Positions 13,664-22,282 of a DNA stretch of 34,918 nt are shown here, one piece after another. The notes below the pieces were generated by a model. It was not told the DNA's origin and did no database searches. It worked only from the letters and a program-made list of their open reading frames with translations. The position numbers were made by a program, and so were the translations under genes. The stretch comes from Domibacillus tundrae (lineage in GTDB: Bacteria; Bacillota; Bacilli; Bacillales; Domibacillaceae), in assembly GCF_000970675.1 (NCBI RefSeq), contig NZ_LAJA01000008.1:1-34918 (forward strand), read 5' to 3'. The stretch's first letter is position 1. Each line of letters opens with the position of its first letter.

Positions 13664-14569
13664 TCAGGCATTGTATGGTTCTGCAATCACAACAGGTGTA
13701 GTGCCTGCTTCAGATTGTACTGTTTCCTGATCCGGCATACGTTGAATTTCAACATGACGGATTTGGTGGTCTTCCATTTGTAAAACGGTAAACAGGAATC
13801 CATTGTGCTCGATTGATTCGCCAGGCTGAATATCATAATTCTCCGTTAAAATCCAGCCGCCAAGTGTATCAACATCCTCGTCATTCATATCGATGCTGAG
13901 CAAGAGGGCGGTTTCAGCAACCGGCATCTTGCTGCTGGCGATATAGTGAAAATCACCAATTTGCTGAATAACGGGTGGTTCGGCGACATCGAATTCATCG
14001 TACAATTCACCGACAATTAATTCGACGATATCTTCTGCTGTAACAATGCCGGCTGTACCGCCGTACTCATTGATCAGCATGACCATCTGTGTGCGTTCTG
14101 CCTGCATTTTGGCAAGCAGTTCATGCACAGGCGTCGAATCAATCACCCGGGTCACCGGCCGGACGAAATGTTTAATGCTTTTCGAGCCGACCACTGGGTC
14201 CGAGACATACTCGGCAATCACTTCTTTAAAATTCACGAAGCCGATAATCCGGTCTTTGTCTCCATCCGCAACGGGGTAACGCGTATACTTTGTTTCCCGG
14301 AACAAGCTGACACAATCCCGGACTGTGTCTTCTTTATCGAAATAAATCATTTCTGTCCGGGGCACCATTACTTCCGTTGCCGCCCGGTTATGAAGCAGCG
14401 ACAAATGGTTTTCATGCTCTATACCGCTTAATTCAGCGAGAAGAGCGGAGGAACGCCCTGTCGAGGGAGGTTCTCCTGTTTCATTTGATTCTTTCCGTTT
14501 TACATTACGAATGGCTGTAAATGACAACGCCAAAAGGATAACAGCTATAAGCCCAATCCATATGTCCAA
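13664..14569 (-). CDS. CBS-pair and CorC/HlyC-domain protein lacking DUF21
   Basis: A 301-residue relative of the CNNM/CorC (MpfA, YhdP, 'hemolysin') proteins linked to Mg2+ efflux and resistance. One N-terminal transmembrane helix (about 1-20) and a short basic linker lead to a CBS pair (starting VMVPRTEMIYFDKEDT, about 68-195, with MLINEYGGTAGIVTAEDIVE in the second CBS) and a C-terminal transporter-associated domain (about 205-285). The family's usual ~180-residue, multi-helix DUF21 transport domain is absent, so it cannot act like a full CNNM exchanger alone. Start: TTG at 14569, since TGA lies immediately upstream in frame. It is downstream of mgtE on the same strand but has its own promoter at 14721. 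Confidence 0.78.
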   Translation of the reverse strand: MDIWIGLIAVILLALSFTAIRNVKRKESNETGEPPSTGRSSALLAELSGIEHENHLSLLHNRAATEVMVPRTEMIYFDKEDTVRDCVSLFRETKYTRYPVADGDKDRIIGFVNFKEVIAEYVSDPVVGSKSIKHFVRPVTRVIDSTPVHELLAKMQAERTQMVMLINEYGGTAGIVTAEDIVELIVGELYDEFDVAEPPVIQQIGDFHYIASSKMPVAETALLLSIDMNDEDVDTLGGWILTENYDIQPGESIEHNGFLFTVLQMEDHQIRHVEIQRMPDQETVQSEAGTTPVVIAEPYNA

Positions 14570-14575
14570 TCAGAT

Positions 14576-14613
14576 TTCTTCTCCCGCTAATGCGAAAGAA
14601 GAAGTCACCTCCT
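14576..14613 (-). promoter_or_regulatory. Displaced ribosome binding site spanned by a hairpin
   Basis: A perfect SD, AGGAGG (14613-14608), lies 38 bases before the TTG start at 14569, too far for normal use. Between them TTCTTCT (14603-14597) can pair with AGAAGAA (14582-14576), with CGC/GCG inside. Folding would bring the SD to about 10 effective bases from the TTG. A weaker SD (GGGAGA) within the hairpin is an alternative. Confidence 0.4.
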
Positions 14614-14669
14614 ATTAAATATGATGATCAATGATGAAAAACCGGCAGTATATAATGAAGTGGTTACCG

Positions 14670-14681
14670 TCAATGTCCCAT
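14670..14681 (-). other. Possible three-residue leader ORF
   Basis: In the leader of the CBS/CorC gene, AAGGTGATCAA is followed by an ATG (14681) and a stop after three codons (Met-Gly-His-stop). The SD is strong for such a short frame. It may be a translated leader that controls downstream expression, or chance. Confidence 0.3.
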
Positions 14682-14720
14682 TTGATCACCTTCTTTCCAT
14701 CGTTCTTTTTAAGTAAGTTT

Positions 14721-14749
14721 ATTATAATAAAGACAGATAATTCGGTCAA
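14721..14749 (-). promoter_or_regulatory. Sigma-A promoter of the CBS/CorC gene
   Basis: Minus strand TTGACC (14749-14744), a 17-base spacer and TATAAT (14726-14721). It sits just after the mgtE stop codon and gives a leader of about 145 bases before the TTG start. Confidence 0.75.
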
Positions 14750-14761
14750 ACAACTGAATTT

Positions 14762-16120
14762 TTACAAAAGCTGTGTTAAAAACCAAGACGCGATTGTAAA
14801 ATACGTAATCAATGAAAAAATATCATTGATGGTCGTAATAAGCGGACCGGATGCGACCGCAGGATCGATATTCAATTTATATAAAACGAGCGGAATAATG
14901 GTGCCAGCAAGTGTTCCGATAATAAGCGTCAGCAAAAGAGACGCTCCGACTACAAATCCAAGAACAGCACTGCCTTGCCAGAAAAAAGCAATAAAAAAGA
15001 TAAGGATTCCACAAACCGCCCCGATAATGAGTCCGACGCCGAACTCACGCCCAATAAGCGCCAGCACAGTCCGCATATCGATGTCACGTGATGCAAGTCC
15101 GCGTACAACAACGGCCAGTGACTGTGTACCGGTGTTTCCTGTCATACCGGAAATCATTGGCATAAAATATGTGAGTGCTACTACTTGATGAAGCGTATCT
15201 TCAAAACCAGAAATAATGCTGCCGGATACAAGCCCGATAAATAACAGTAAAACGAGCCAAGGAAGCCGTCTGAAAGCTGCGACACTCGCTTTCGTATCAA
15301 AATCAATCGATTTACCGGAAGCGGATAATTTTTCAATATCTTCGTTCGCTTCTTGAATGACAACGTCGATAATGTCATCGAATGTGACAATCCCGATTAA
15401 GACGCCTGTATCATTAACGACGGGGATCGCGAGAAAGTCATATCGTTCAATGAGACGGGCAATCTCTTCCTGATCGGTGTACACATCAACTGAAATGACA
15501 CGGCCGTACATAATATCAGCAATTTTCTCATGCGTGTCCGCCAGAAGCATGTCCCGGTAAGACACAACCCCAACGAGCTTTTTTGTATCATCAATCACAT
15601 ATAAATAATTGATCGTTTCTGCAAACTCTGCAAATGACTTCAGCTTTTCAACCGCTTCCCGTACTGTGTAGGAATGCTTGATCCAAACGAATCGATTCGT
15701 CATAATCCGACCGGCCGTTTCTGGCGGATAGCTCATCATGTTTTCGATAATCGTCGATTCTTCTTTTTTCATGCCGGATAAAAATTGCTTAATGTTTTCC
15801 GGCGACATATCATCGAGGAGGGACGCCAAATCATCATTGTCCATATCATCGAGCACTTTGCGGGAACGTTCTTTCCCGACTTTTTTCAGAACAGTCATTT
15901 GCTCGTCACTGTCAAGCTCTTGAATCATATCGGTCAAAACCGGAATCGTTAAATGGAGCAAAAACCGCGTTTGATGCTTTTCCGGCAGGTTCCGATAAAT
16001 CGCCGCCATATCATACGGGTGAAGTTCATCAACCAATTGTTGCAAATCCGTTTTTTTTCCTTCTTTTAAATGCTTGATGACAAGCAGGGTCAGCTGGTCT
16101 TCGGCCAAATTTGAGATCAC
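14762..16120 (-). CDS. mgtE: Magnesium transporter MgtE
   Basis: A 452-residue Mg2+ channel/transporter. Order of parts: MgtE N domain (about 1-130, superhelical, with LDDMDNDDLASLLDDM), two CBS domains (about 135-255, e.g. IARLIERYDFLAIPVV), the connecting helix, and five transmembrane helices from about 285 (RRLPWLVLLLFIGLVSGSII, MPMISGMTGNTGTQSLAVV, ending ITTINDIFSLITYF). The pore motif and length match B. subtilis MgtE (about 451). Mg2+ binding to the N and CBS domains gates the pore. Start: GTG at 16120, because AGGAGG ends 8 bases upstream, whereas the in-frame ATG at 16126 would lie only two bases from it. I see no M-box riboswitch consensus in the upstream ~190 bases. Confidence 0.93.
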   Translation of the reverse strand: MISNLAEDQLTLLVIKHLKEGKKTDLQQLVDELHPYDMAAIYRNLPEKHQTRFLLHLTIPVLTDMIQELDSDEQMTVLKKVGKERSRKVLDDMDNDDLASLLDDMSPENIKQFLSGMKKEESTIIENMMSYPPETAGRIMTNRFVWIKHSYTVREAVEKLKSFAEFAETINYLYVIDDTKKLVGVVSYRDMLLADTHEKIADIMYGRVISVDVYTDQEEIARLIERYDFLAIPVVNDTGVLIGIVTFDDIIDVVIQEANEDIEKLSASGKSIDFDTKASVAAFRRLPWLVLLLFIGLVSGSIISGFEDTLHQVVALTYFMPMISGMTGNTGTQSLAVVVRGLASRDIDMRTVLALIGREFGVGLIIGAVCGILIFFIAFFWQGSAVLGFVVGASLLLTLIIGTLAGTIIPLVLYKLNIDPAVASGPLITTINDIFSLITYFTIASWFLTQLL

Positions 16121-16314
16121 AGTCATCCCCTCCTTTAAAATGAAATTTGGGCTGCTTCTTAAGTATAAAACGAAATCATTTAAAAAGTGTCACAGTTTAT
16201 GTGAAATTCATCATAAATTTACATACGCAAACGAACGAATTTTGATAAAATAACAGTATAGCAAAAAAAGATGGTTTCAGCTATGTACTTTGTCACGATG
16301 TGGAGGTTATGTAA

Positions 16315-17085
16315 TTGAAAAGTCCCGGAAACATGAAAGAACTCATTTATATACATTTGCACCCGATTAATCAATACGTTATCTCATACGGGATTGAATT
16401 CCAGGAGTTTATGAGATCTCTTCCGGAAACGCCGTCTCATTTGCTTTTATTGAAACATAAATTTGAGGGCAGCGACTTTAATATGCATACCCGCTTTGAT
16501 TACATTGAATCAGAAGAATTTCCTCGATTATTAAAAGAAGACGTTGGCGAATACGGTGATTTTTGCTGGGTCGACTTTGAAGATTCAGATGGACTAAATG
16601 AAATGGAAGGACAGGAAATTGCAGAACTTCTTTACTTAGCTCATAGCAAAGAACATTTGCGCCGCCCTTTTTATAGTAAGCTGAATAATCGTTATGCGTA
16701 TTTGTCTCATGATGATGAATGGTTTAATAAAACGTACTACCGGCACATTCCAGATTTTTACAGTGTACTTGGCAAGCTTATTTCATTGAAGCTTGGATTA
16801 TTTCGAAGCGAACGGTCGTTTTTTGCTTTGAAAAAAGGGTCTGCTTTTCCACTGATTCCACCGGAGATGATGGCAAGGCTCAGCGGCAGCATGAAAGAAG
16901 GAATTGTCATTTCGTTGTCAAAAACGGAACAAAGCCGCTTTACAGTGGAAGTGCCGATGTGGATTGTCGGTGATCACATTAGCATGGATGATGTATTCGA
17001 CGACTATATGAAAAGTTTTCGGACGCCGCCGGATGCCCGGCTTGTTTTTGACAAAAAAACACATGAATGGAGCATCTTCTCGTAA
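16315..17085 (+). CDS. Conserved hypothetical protein, 256 aa
   Basis: A 256-residue soluble protein, acidic and rich in aromatic residues, with no signal peptide or clear membrane segment. Notable stretches: KELIYIHLHPINQYVISYG near the start, DFCWVDFEDSDGLNEMEGQE (about 82-101), DDEWFNKTYYRHIPDFY, and a C-terminal WIVGDHISMDDVFDDYMKSF. It looks like a conserved Bacillaceae protein of unknown function; no catalytic motif is evident. Start: TTG at 16315 with GGAGGT 8 bases upstream; the ATG between them is followed directly by a stop. An internal ATG 6 codons later is possible. It is transcribed divergently from mgtE. A dispersed repeat follows its stop codon. Confidence 0.78.
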   Translation: MKSPGNMKELIYIHLHPINQYVISYGIEFQEFMRSLPETPSHLLLLKHKFEGSDFNMHTRFDYIESEEFPRLLKEDVGEYGDFCWVDFEDSDGLNEMEGQEIAELLYLAHSKEHLRRPFYSKLNNRYAYLSHDDEWFNKTYYRHIPDFYSVLGKLISLKLGLFRSERSFFALKKGSAFPLIPPEMMARLSGSMKEGIVISLSKTEQSRFTVEVPMWIVGDHISMDDVFDDYMKSFRTPPDARLVFDKKTHEWSIFS

Positions 17086-17203
17086 GAAAAGCGCAAGGCG
17101 GCCGTTCAGGCCCGGCAGGCGTAAGACGGACCAGCGAAGGGGCGCTCTTTGCCACACAGCTGTGACGGCTTATGACCGAGGGACTGGCCGCCTAGAGCTG
17201 GAC
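17086..17203. repeat. Dispersed GC-rich intergenic repeat element
   Basis: About 118 bp, far richer in G+C than its surroundings, starting GAAAAGCGCAAGGCGGCC and ending GGCCGCCTAGAGCTGGAC. The ends are inverted (GGCGGCC 17097-17103, GGCCGCC 17186-17192). From memory, elements with a GCGCAAG... start and a ...TAGAGCTGGAC end are scattered in many Bacillaceae intergenic regions. It holds no convincing gene. It makes up the first third of the 368-base gap before ddl; the rest of the gap holds a terminator (17238) and a candidate promoter (17415). Confidence 0.6.
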
Positions 17204-17237
17204 AAAATTCAAAACATTTACTCTTTTTTCTCATGAA

Positions 17238-17266
17238 AAACGGATTCTCAATGAGAGAATCCGTTT
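17238..17266 (+). terminator. Rho-independent terminator upstream of ddl
   Basis: AAACGGATTCTC (17238-17249) pairs with GAGAATCCGTTT (17255-17266) over a 5-base loop. It would end transcripts from the 256-residue gene after the repeat element. Confidence 0.7.
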
Positions 17267-17414
17267 CGCTTTACACAAGGGCTGTTTTTTTCGTTTAAGA
17301 AAAGCTAAGAGGAAAACAGACAGGCGGAATATTGTTATTATTCTGAAGAGGTTTACATATAAATAAATTGAGCATGAAGTCGGATGGAAAGATTCTGCTT
17401 ATTAAAAGAAAGCA

Positions 17415-17423
17415 TGGTAGAAT
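17415..17423 (+). promoter_or_regulatory. Candidate extended -10 promoter of ddl-murF
   Basis: TGGTAGAAT (TG-N-TAGAAT), about 30 bases before the ddl start. The -35 region is poor, so the call rests on the extended -10. Confidence 0.35.
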
Positions 17424-17453
17424 AAAAGCGACTGACTTTTTTGGAGGATGAAT

Positions 17454-18509
17454 ATGAAAACAAAACTCGGATTGCTCTACGGAGGAAAATCAGCAGAACA
17501 TAACGTATCATTACAAACAGCTAAAGCTGTAACCGCAGCGATTAATTTAAATAAATTTGACGTATATCCTGTTTATATTTCAATAGACGGCACGTGGACA
17601 GAAGGGGGAAAACTTGAAGCACCGGCTGAAACCGTGGAAGAACTTAAGCTTACTGGAAATGGTGGAACAGAGCATGTATTGTCGATGCTTGCGCAAAATA
17701 AATATGACATCGTTTTTCCATTGTTGCATGGACCAAACGGTGAAGATGGGACTGTGCAAGGGCTTCTTGAAGTGTTAAATGTACCGTACGTAGGAAACGG
17801 TGTGCTTGCTTCTTCCGCAGGAATGGACAAAATCATCATGAAAAGTGTGTTCGCGCAGGCCGGTCTTAAACAAGTGGGCTATACACATATGACCCGGGCA
17901 AAATGGGAACAAAATAAAGAAGAAGCATGCAGCCGAATTGAACAGGAAATTGACTGGCCATGCTTTGTAAAACCAGCCAATCTCGGTTCAAGCGTTGGGA
18001 TTAGCAAGTGCCAAAACACTGATCAGCTTATGACAGCTATAGAAGAAGCGTTTCAGTTTGATCGGAAAGTCATTATCGAAGAAGGTGTGACTGCACGTGA
18101 AATTGAAGTCGGCATACTGGGAAATGATGAGCCCGAATGCTCGGTAATTGGGGAAATCGTGCCGAAAAAAGATTTTTATGATTACAAAGCAAAATACGAA
18201 GACGGCGATACTGCTTTGATTATTCCGGCGGATATTACCGAAGCGCAGCAAAAGGAAATGAAAGAGCTGGCCATTCGTGCTTATCAATCACTCGACTGCT
18301 CCGGCCTCGTACGTGCGGACTTTTTCTTAACAGAAAACGGTGATTTTCTTATTAATGAAGTGAACACAATGCCTGGTTTTACACCATTTAGCATGTTCCC
18401 GCTTCTTTGGAAAGAAGCGGGAACCGAGTATCCACAACTGATTGAAAAAATGATCGAACTCGGTACTGAACGACATTCAGAAAAACAATCGATTAAATAT
18501 ACGGTTTAA
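17454..18509 (+). CDS. ddl: D-alanine--D-alanine ligase
   Basis: A 351-residue ATP-grasp ligase that joins two D-alanines for the peptidoglycan stem peptide in the cytoplasm. Visible: [14 protein letters not shown] at the N terminus, [18 protein letters not shown] in the first domain, [15 protein letters not shown] (ATP-binding), and the C-terminal catalytic stretch [13 protein letters not shown] followed by [13 protein letters not shown] (Mg2+ ligands and oxyanion hole). Length matches B. subtilis Ddl (354). I chose ATG 17454 because GGAGG ends 6 bases upstream; the in-frame ATG at 17448 abuts the SD. murF follows after 12 bases, so the two are co-transcribed; Alr, encoded at 23788, supplies the substrate. 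Confidence 0.95.
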   Translation: MKTKLGLLYGGKSAEHNVSLQTAKAVTAAINLNKFDVYPVYISIDGTWTEGGKLEAPAETVEELKLTGNGGTEHVLSMLAQNKYDIVFPLLHGPNGEDGTVQGLLEVLNVPYVGNGVLASSAGMDKIIMKSVFAQAGLKQVGYTHMTRAKWEQNKEEACSRIEQEIDWPCFVKPANLGSSVGISKCQNTDQLMTAIEEAFQFDRKVIIEEGVTAREIEVGILGNDEPECSVIGEIVPKKDFYDYKAKYEDGDTALIIPADITEAQQKEMKELAIRAYQSLDCSGLVRADFFLTENGDFLINEVNTMPGFTPFSMFPLLWKEAGTEYPQLIEKMIELGTERHSEKQSIKYTV

Positions 18510-18521
18510 AGGTGGGCGCTC

Positions 18522-19898
18522 ATGATTCGGAAAACAATTGAGCAGGTAGCGAGTATGATCAATATCGAAAATGACGTGACACAATGGCATGACCGCCTCG
18601 TTGAAGGTGTCTCAATTGATTCACGCAGCGTGGAGGGGGGGCGTCTGTTTGTCCCCTTCGCCGGGGAAAACACAGATGGACATCAGTATGTCCGGCAAGC
18701 GATTGAAAGCGGTGCTGGTGCGGCGCTTTGGCAAAAAGACATGCCTGGCGCGCCGGACGATCTGCCAGTACTGATCGTAGAAGATACACTATTGGCTTTA
18801 CAGCAGCTGTCAAAGTCATACCGGGATTCATTGGAGGTCAAAGTGGTTGGCGTTACGGGAAGTAATGGGAAAACGACGGTGAAGGACATGGCCGCTTCGG
18901 TTTTTGCCGGGAAGTACCGCGTGCAAAAAACAGAAGGTAACTTCAATAACCATATTGGTCTTCCGCTGACGATGCTTTCCCTGCGTGCGGATACGGAAAT
19001 AGCAATTTTAGAAATGGGGATGAGCGGCAGAGGAGAAATCGAACTGCTGTCAAAGCTTGCTTCACCAGACGCAGCGATTATTACCAACATTGGAGAATCA
19101 CATCTGCAAGATTTAGGTTCCCGTGAAGCGATTGCGGATGCGAAAATGGAAATAACGGCTGGATTGTCTGAAGGAGGAACGCTTCTTTATTTAGGTGATG
19201 AGCCGCTGCTGGCAGAAAAAATTGATGAAGACGTTCCGTTCCAAACAAAAACATTTGGACTGTGTGAAACAAACGATATTTATCCGGTATCGGTCGAGCA
19301 AAGGGAAAATGGCAGCGTATTTACGGTGAATCAATCACCAGAGGTGCAATTTGAATTGCCGGTTCTTGGCCAGCATAACGTAACGAACGCTCTCGCAGCA
19401 ATTTCAGCAGCTTCTTTATTTGACATGTCATATGAATCAGCTGCAGAAGGACTGAGAAAAGTCGAGCTGACCAAAATGCGCATGGAATGGGTAGAAGGCA
19501 AAAATGGCATAAAGATTATTAATGATGCCTACAACGCCAGTCCGACGTCTGTGAAAGCGGCGGTCTCGCTTGTGTCTGATTTACCATCGCAGTCCAAGAA
19601 AATTGTTGTGCTCGGCGATATGCTGGAATTGGGTCTGGATGAAGAGTTATTTCATTATCAGACAGGCCAGTCTATCAATCCAGACAAAATCGATTATGTG
19701 TTTACGTACGGAGTGCTTGGCCACTTTATTGCCTCTGGTGCAAAAGGTGCATTTGGGACGGAGCGTGTCTTTTCATTTCAAGATAAAGAGGAGCTTATTC
19801 AATCGCTTGAAAATATTTTAGAAGGCGGCGAGCTTATTCTTGTAAAAGCATCGAGAGGCATGAAGCTCGAAGAAGTCGTTGAAAGCCTCTCTCATTAA
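18522..19898 (+). CDS. murF: UDP-N-acetylmuramoyl-tripeptide--D-Ala-D-Ala ligase
   Basis: A 458-residue Mur ligase that adds the D-Ala-D-Ala dipeptide to UDP-MurNAc-tripeptide, the last cytoplasmic step of precursor synthesis. The N-terminal substrate domain contains VSIDSRSVEGGRLFVPFAG. The central ATPase domain has the P-loop VTGSNGKTT (residues 111-119) and NFNNHIGLPLT. The C-terminal domain has INDAYNASPTSVKAA and VVLGDMLELG. It ends with the usual LVKASRGMKLEEVV. Length is typical of the family. The ATG follows AGGTGGG. Order ddl-murF is as in B. subtilis; a hydrolase gene follows after 18 bases. Confidence 0.95.
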   Translation: MIRKTIEQVASMINIENDVTQWHDRLVEGVSIDSRSVEGGRLFVPFAGENTDGHQYVRQAIESGAGAALWQKDMPGAPDDLPVLIVEDTLLALQQLSKSYRDSLEVKVVGVTGSNGKTTVKDMAASVFAGKYRVQKTEGNFNNHIGLPLTMLSLRADTEIAILEMGMSGRGEIELLSKLASPDAAIITNIGESHLQDLGSREAIADAKMEITAGLSEGGTLLYLGDEPLLAEKIDEDVPFQTKTFGLCETNDIYPVSVEQRENGSVFTVNQSPEVQFELPVLGQHNVTNALAAISAASLFDMSYESAAEGLRKVELTKMRMEWVEGKNGIKIINDAYNASPTSVKAAVSLVSDLPSQSKKIVVLGDMLELGLDEELFHYQTGQSINPDKIDYVFTYGVLGHFIASGAKGAFGTERVFSFQDKEELIQSLENILEGGELILVKASRGMKLEEVVESLSH

Positions 19899-19916
19899 AA
19901 AAGGCGGTGGATAATC

Positions 19917-20603
19917 ATGATCGGGTGCCTTTGCATTCATGGCTTCACGGGTTCACCGTATGAAGTGCAGCCGCTTGCAGATTATTTACGTGACCATACG
20001 GACTGGAAAATCGCCGTGCCCGTTTTGCCTGGGCATGGCGAAACGCTGTCATTGAAAAAAGTGGTCTGTACGGAATGGCTCGACTGTGCAGAGGCGGCTC
20101 TACTTCAACTGCTTGATGAATGTGAAACGGTTTATATTATCGGGTTTTCAATGGGCGGACTCATTGCTGCTTATTTAACAGCCCGCCATCCAGTTCGAAA
20201 ACTTGTCATGCTGAGTGCAGCAGCCAAGTACATTAATCCCGTTCAGGTAAAAGAAGATGTAAAAGTAATGATGCAGGATTTACGTGAGAAAAAGCTGCAT
20301 GAAAACGAATTGTTTTTAAGGTACCGGGAAAAACTGTTGATGACCCCGCCTGGCGCAGCAAGGCAATTTCAAAAAGTGGTTGGGCTTGCCCGACCCGCAT
20401 TAAAAAAAATAAATGTACCCGTGTTTATCGCTCAGGGAACAGCAGACGGCATCGTTCCAGTAAAAAGCGCATCATACATTTACCGGCGTCTTTCATCAGC
20501 GGAACGCCACTTATATTATTCACCGGAAGCGAAGCATTTAATTTGCCATACAGGGAACACAGAAGAGCTTTTCAAGAATGTCTTTACTTTTCTTTCCGAA
20601 TAA
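19917..20603 (+). CDS. Alpha/beta-hydrolase (carboxylesterase/S33-like)
   Basis: A 228-residue cytoplasmic alpha/beta-fold hydrolase similar in size and layout to Bacillus carboxylesterases of the Est30 type. Oxyanion region: CIHGFTGSPYE near the N terminus. Nucleophile elbow: GFSMGG (Ser about 79). Catalytic Asp: QGTADGIVP. Catalytic His: EAKHLICH near residue 205. It probably cleaves short-chain esters or acts as a monoacylglycerol lipase; the physiological substrate is unknown. It lies between murF and cshA, which are adjacent in B. subtilis, so it is an insertion into the conserved order, and with an 18-base gap it is probably co-transcribed with murF. ATG after AAGGCGGTGG. Confidence 0.88.
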   Translation: MIGCLCIHGFTGSPYEVQPLADYLRDHTDWKIAVPVLPGHGETLSLKKVVCTEWLDCAEAALLQLLDECETVYIIGFSMGGLIAAYLTARHPVRKLVMLSAAAKYINPVQVKEDVKVMMQDLREKKLHENELFLRYREKLLMTPPGAARQFQKVVGLARPALKKINVPVFIAQGTADGIVPVKSASYIYRRLSSAERHLYYSPEAKHLICHTGNTEELFKNVFTFLSE

Positions 20604-20625
20604 CGTAAAGTTATACAAATGCGCA

Positions 20626-20654
20626 TTGAAAATTCGGACGTGAAATGATAAGAT
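20626..20654 (+). promoter_or_regulatory. Sigma-A promoter of cshA
   Basis: TTGAAA (20626-20631), a 17-base spacer and TAAGAT (20649-20654) with an extended TG. It leaves a leader of about 80 bases before the TTG start, as expected for a cold-responsive RNA helicase gene. Confidence 0.65.
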
Positions 20655-20740
20655 AAAAAAGACATGTTGCTCTTCGCATGAATGTAGAAGGGTATTTTTT
20701 TGTGCGGATGGCTAGTTTAACATAGAAGGAGAAGAAACTA

Positions 20741-22222
20741 TTGACAAAATTTAAAGATTTAAATTTAAGTGAAGAAACGCTCAAAGCAATCGACAAAATG
20801 GGGTTTGAAGAGGCGACGCCAATTCAGTCTGAAACGATTCCTTTAGGCTTAGCAGGAAAAGACATCATCGGACAGGCACAAACAGGAACGGGTAAAACGA
20901 CTGCATTTGGTATTCCGATGGTGGAAAAAATCGACACGAAAAATGAAGCTATTCAAGGGCTGATTATTGCACCGACACGTGAGCTTGCAATCCAGGTTTC
21001 AGAAGAACTTTACAAAATTGGCAGTGGCAAACGTGCCCGCGTGCTGGCTGTTTATGGCGGACAGGACATTCAACGCCAAATTCGCGCGTTGAAACAACGC
21101 CCGCATATTATTGTTGGAACACCGGGACGTATTCTAGACCATATTAACCGCCGTACATTGAAACTTGAAAATATCCAAACGCTCGTTCTTGATGAAGCGG
21201 ATGAAATGTTGAACATGGGCTTCATTCAAGACATCGAATCCATTCTTTCAAATGTGCCGCCAGAGCGTCAAACGCTTCTGTTCTCGGCAACAATGCCGGG
21301 TCCAATCCGTGCGATTGCGGAACGTTTCATGAAAGATCCAGAAGTAATCCGTGTGAAAACAAAAGAAATGACGGTTTCAAATATTGATCAATATTACGTA
21401 AAAGTACCACAACGTGAAAAATTTGATACGCTTGCACGTCTTATGGATTCTCATTCACCTGAGCTTGCCATTATCTTTGGCCGGACAAAGCGCCGTGTTG
21501 ATGAATTGGCCAATGCGCTTAGTCTGCGTGGCTATCAGGCAGAAGGTATTCATGGTGATTTAACTCAAGCAAAGCGTTTAACCGTTTTAAACCGTTTTAA
21601 ATCAGGGAAAATTGATGTGTTAGTGGCAACAGACGTAGCAGCGCGCGGTCTTGATATTTCTGGCGTTACACATGTTTATAACTATGACATTCCGCAAGAT
21701 CCAGAAAGCTATGTTCACCGTATCGGCCGTACAGGTCGTGCCGGTAAAGAAGGTATGGCCATTACGCTGGTTGATCCACGCGAAATGAGCTATCTTCGTG
21801 AAGTGGAACGTACAACGAAAAAAAGCATGAAACCAACGGAAGCTCCATCATGGGATGATGCACTCAGTGGTTTACAGCAAGCGGCTGTAACAGATCTTGC
21901 AGAAGCGATTGCGAAAAACGAATGGGCGGAATATCGTGCATTTGCAAAAGATATGCTGGATCAATACAATCCGGAAGATCTTGTGGCAGCAGCATTGAAG
22001 CTGATCACAAAAGAGCCGGATCGCACTCCTGTTCATATTACAAATGAAGCGTCTCTTCCACAGCGACGCGATAAATTCCGCAGCAAAAGCTCAGGCGGCG
22101 GCTCTCGCAAGCCAAGCGGCAGCGGACGTCAGGGCGGCGGACGCTCTTCTTATGGCAACCGTGACCGCAAAGGCGGATCAAACGGGTCAAACGGCGGACG
22201 TCGTAAATACTCATCTAATTAA
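20741..22222 (+). CDS. cshA: DEAD-box ATP-dependent RNA helicase CshA
   Basis: A 493-residue DEAD-box helicase that unwinds RNA in mRNA decay, ribosome assembly and cold adaptation. Motifs in order: Q motif (FEEATPIQ), Walker A AQTGTGKT (46-53), APTRELA (78-83), TPGR (127-130), DEAD (151-154), SAT (182-184), [24 protein letters not shown] and [13 protein letters not shown]. After the two RecA domains there is a dimerisation/RNA-binding part (about 385-440) and a Gly/Ser/Arg-rich tail typical of CshA. The start is TTG at 20741 with AAGGAG 8 bases upstream. It has its own promoter and terminator. In B. subtilis ydbS-ydbT follow it; here they are absent. Confidence 0.94.
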   Translation: MTKFKDLNLSEETLKAIDKMGFEEATPIQSETIPLGLAGKDIIGQAQTGTGKTTAFGIPMVEKIDTKNEAIQGLIIAPTRELAIQVSEELYKIGSGKRARVLAVYGGQDIQRQIRALKQRPHIIVGTPGRILDHINRRTLKLENIQTLVLDEADEMLNMGFIQDIESILSNVPPERQTLLFSATMPGPIRAIAERFMKDPEVIRVKTKEMTVSNIDQYYVKVPQREKFDTLARLMDSHSPELAIIFGRTKRRVDELANALSLRGYQAEGIHGDLTQAKRLTVLNRFKSGKIDVLVATDVAARGLDISGVTHVYNYDIPQDPESYVHRIGRTGRAGKEGMAITLVDPREMSYLREVERTTKKSMKPTEAPSWDDALSGLQQAAVTDLAEAIAKNEWAEYRAFAKDMLDQYNPEDLVAAALKLITKEPDRTPVHITNEASLPQRRDKFRSKSSGGGSRKPSGSGRQGGGRSSYGNRDRKGGSNGSNGGRRKYSSN

Positions 22223-22230
22223 TTAAACAA

Positions 22231-22264
22231 AAAAAGCCGTTCCGGATTTCCGGAACGGCTTTTT
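22231..22264 (+). terminator. Terminator of cshA
   Basis: AAAAAGCCGTTCCGG (22231-22245) with its perfect complement at 22250-22264 and a 4-base loop, followed by more T residues. acpS starts only 19 bases later, so it depends on read-through or on a promoter I cannot see. Confidence 0.85.
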
Positions 22265-22282
22265 TTAGAAAGGACGACCGAC

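Noticed and set aside
14631-15188. A 185-codon plus-strand frame opposite the end of mgtE
   Set aside because: It overlaps well-supported MgtE codons and the promoter of the CBS/CorC gene and has no SD.
16121-16314. M-box riboswitch before mgtE
   Set aside because: I looked for the conserved blocks and paired regions and did not find them; only a GCAGCCCAAA-like string occurs, which is too short to count.
20675-20695. GGGTAT upstream of cshA as a sigma-B promoter
   Set aside because: The only GTT-type -35 candidate is 18 bases away, outside the sigma-B range, and a good sigma-A promoter lies at 20626-20654.
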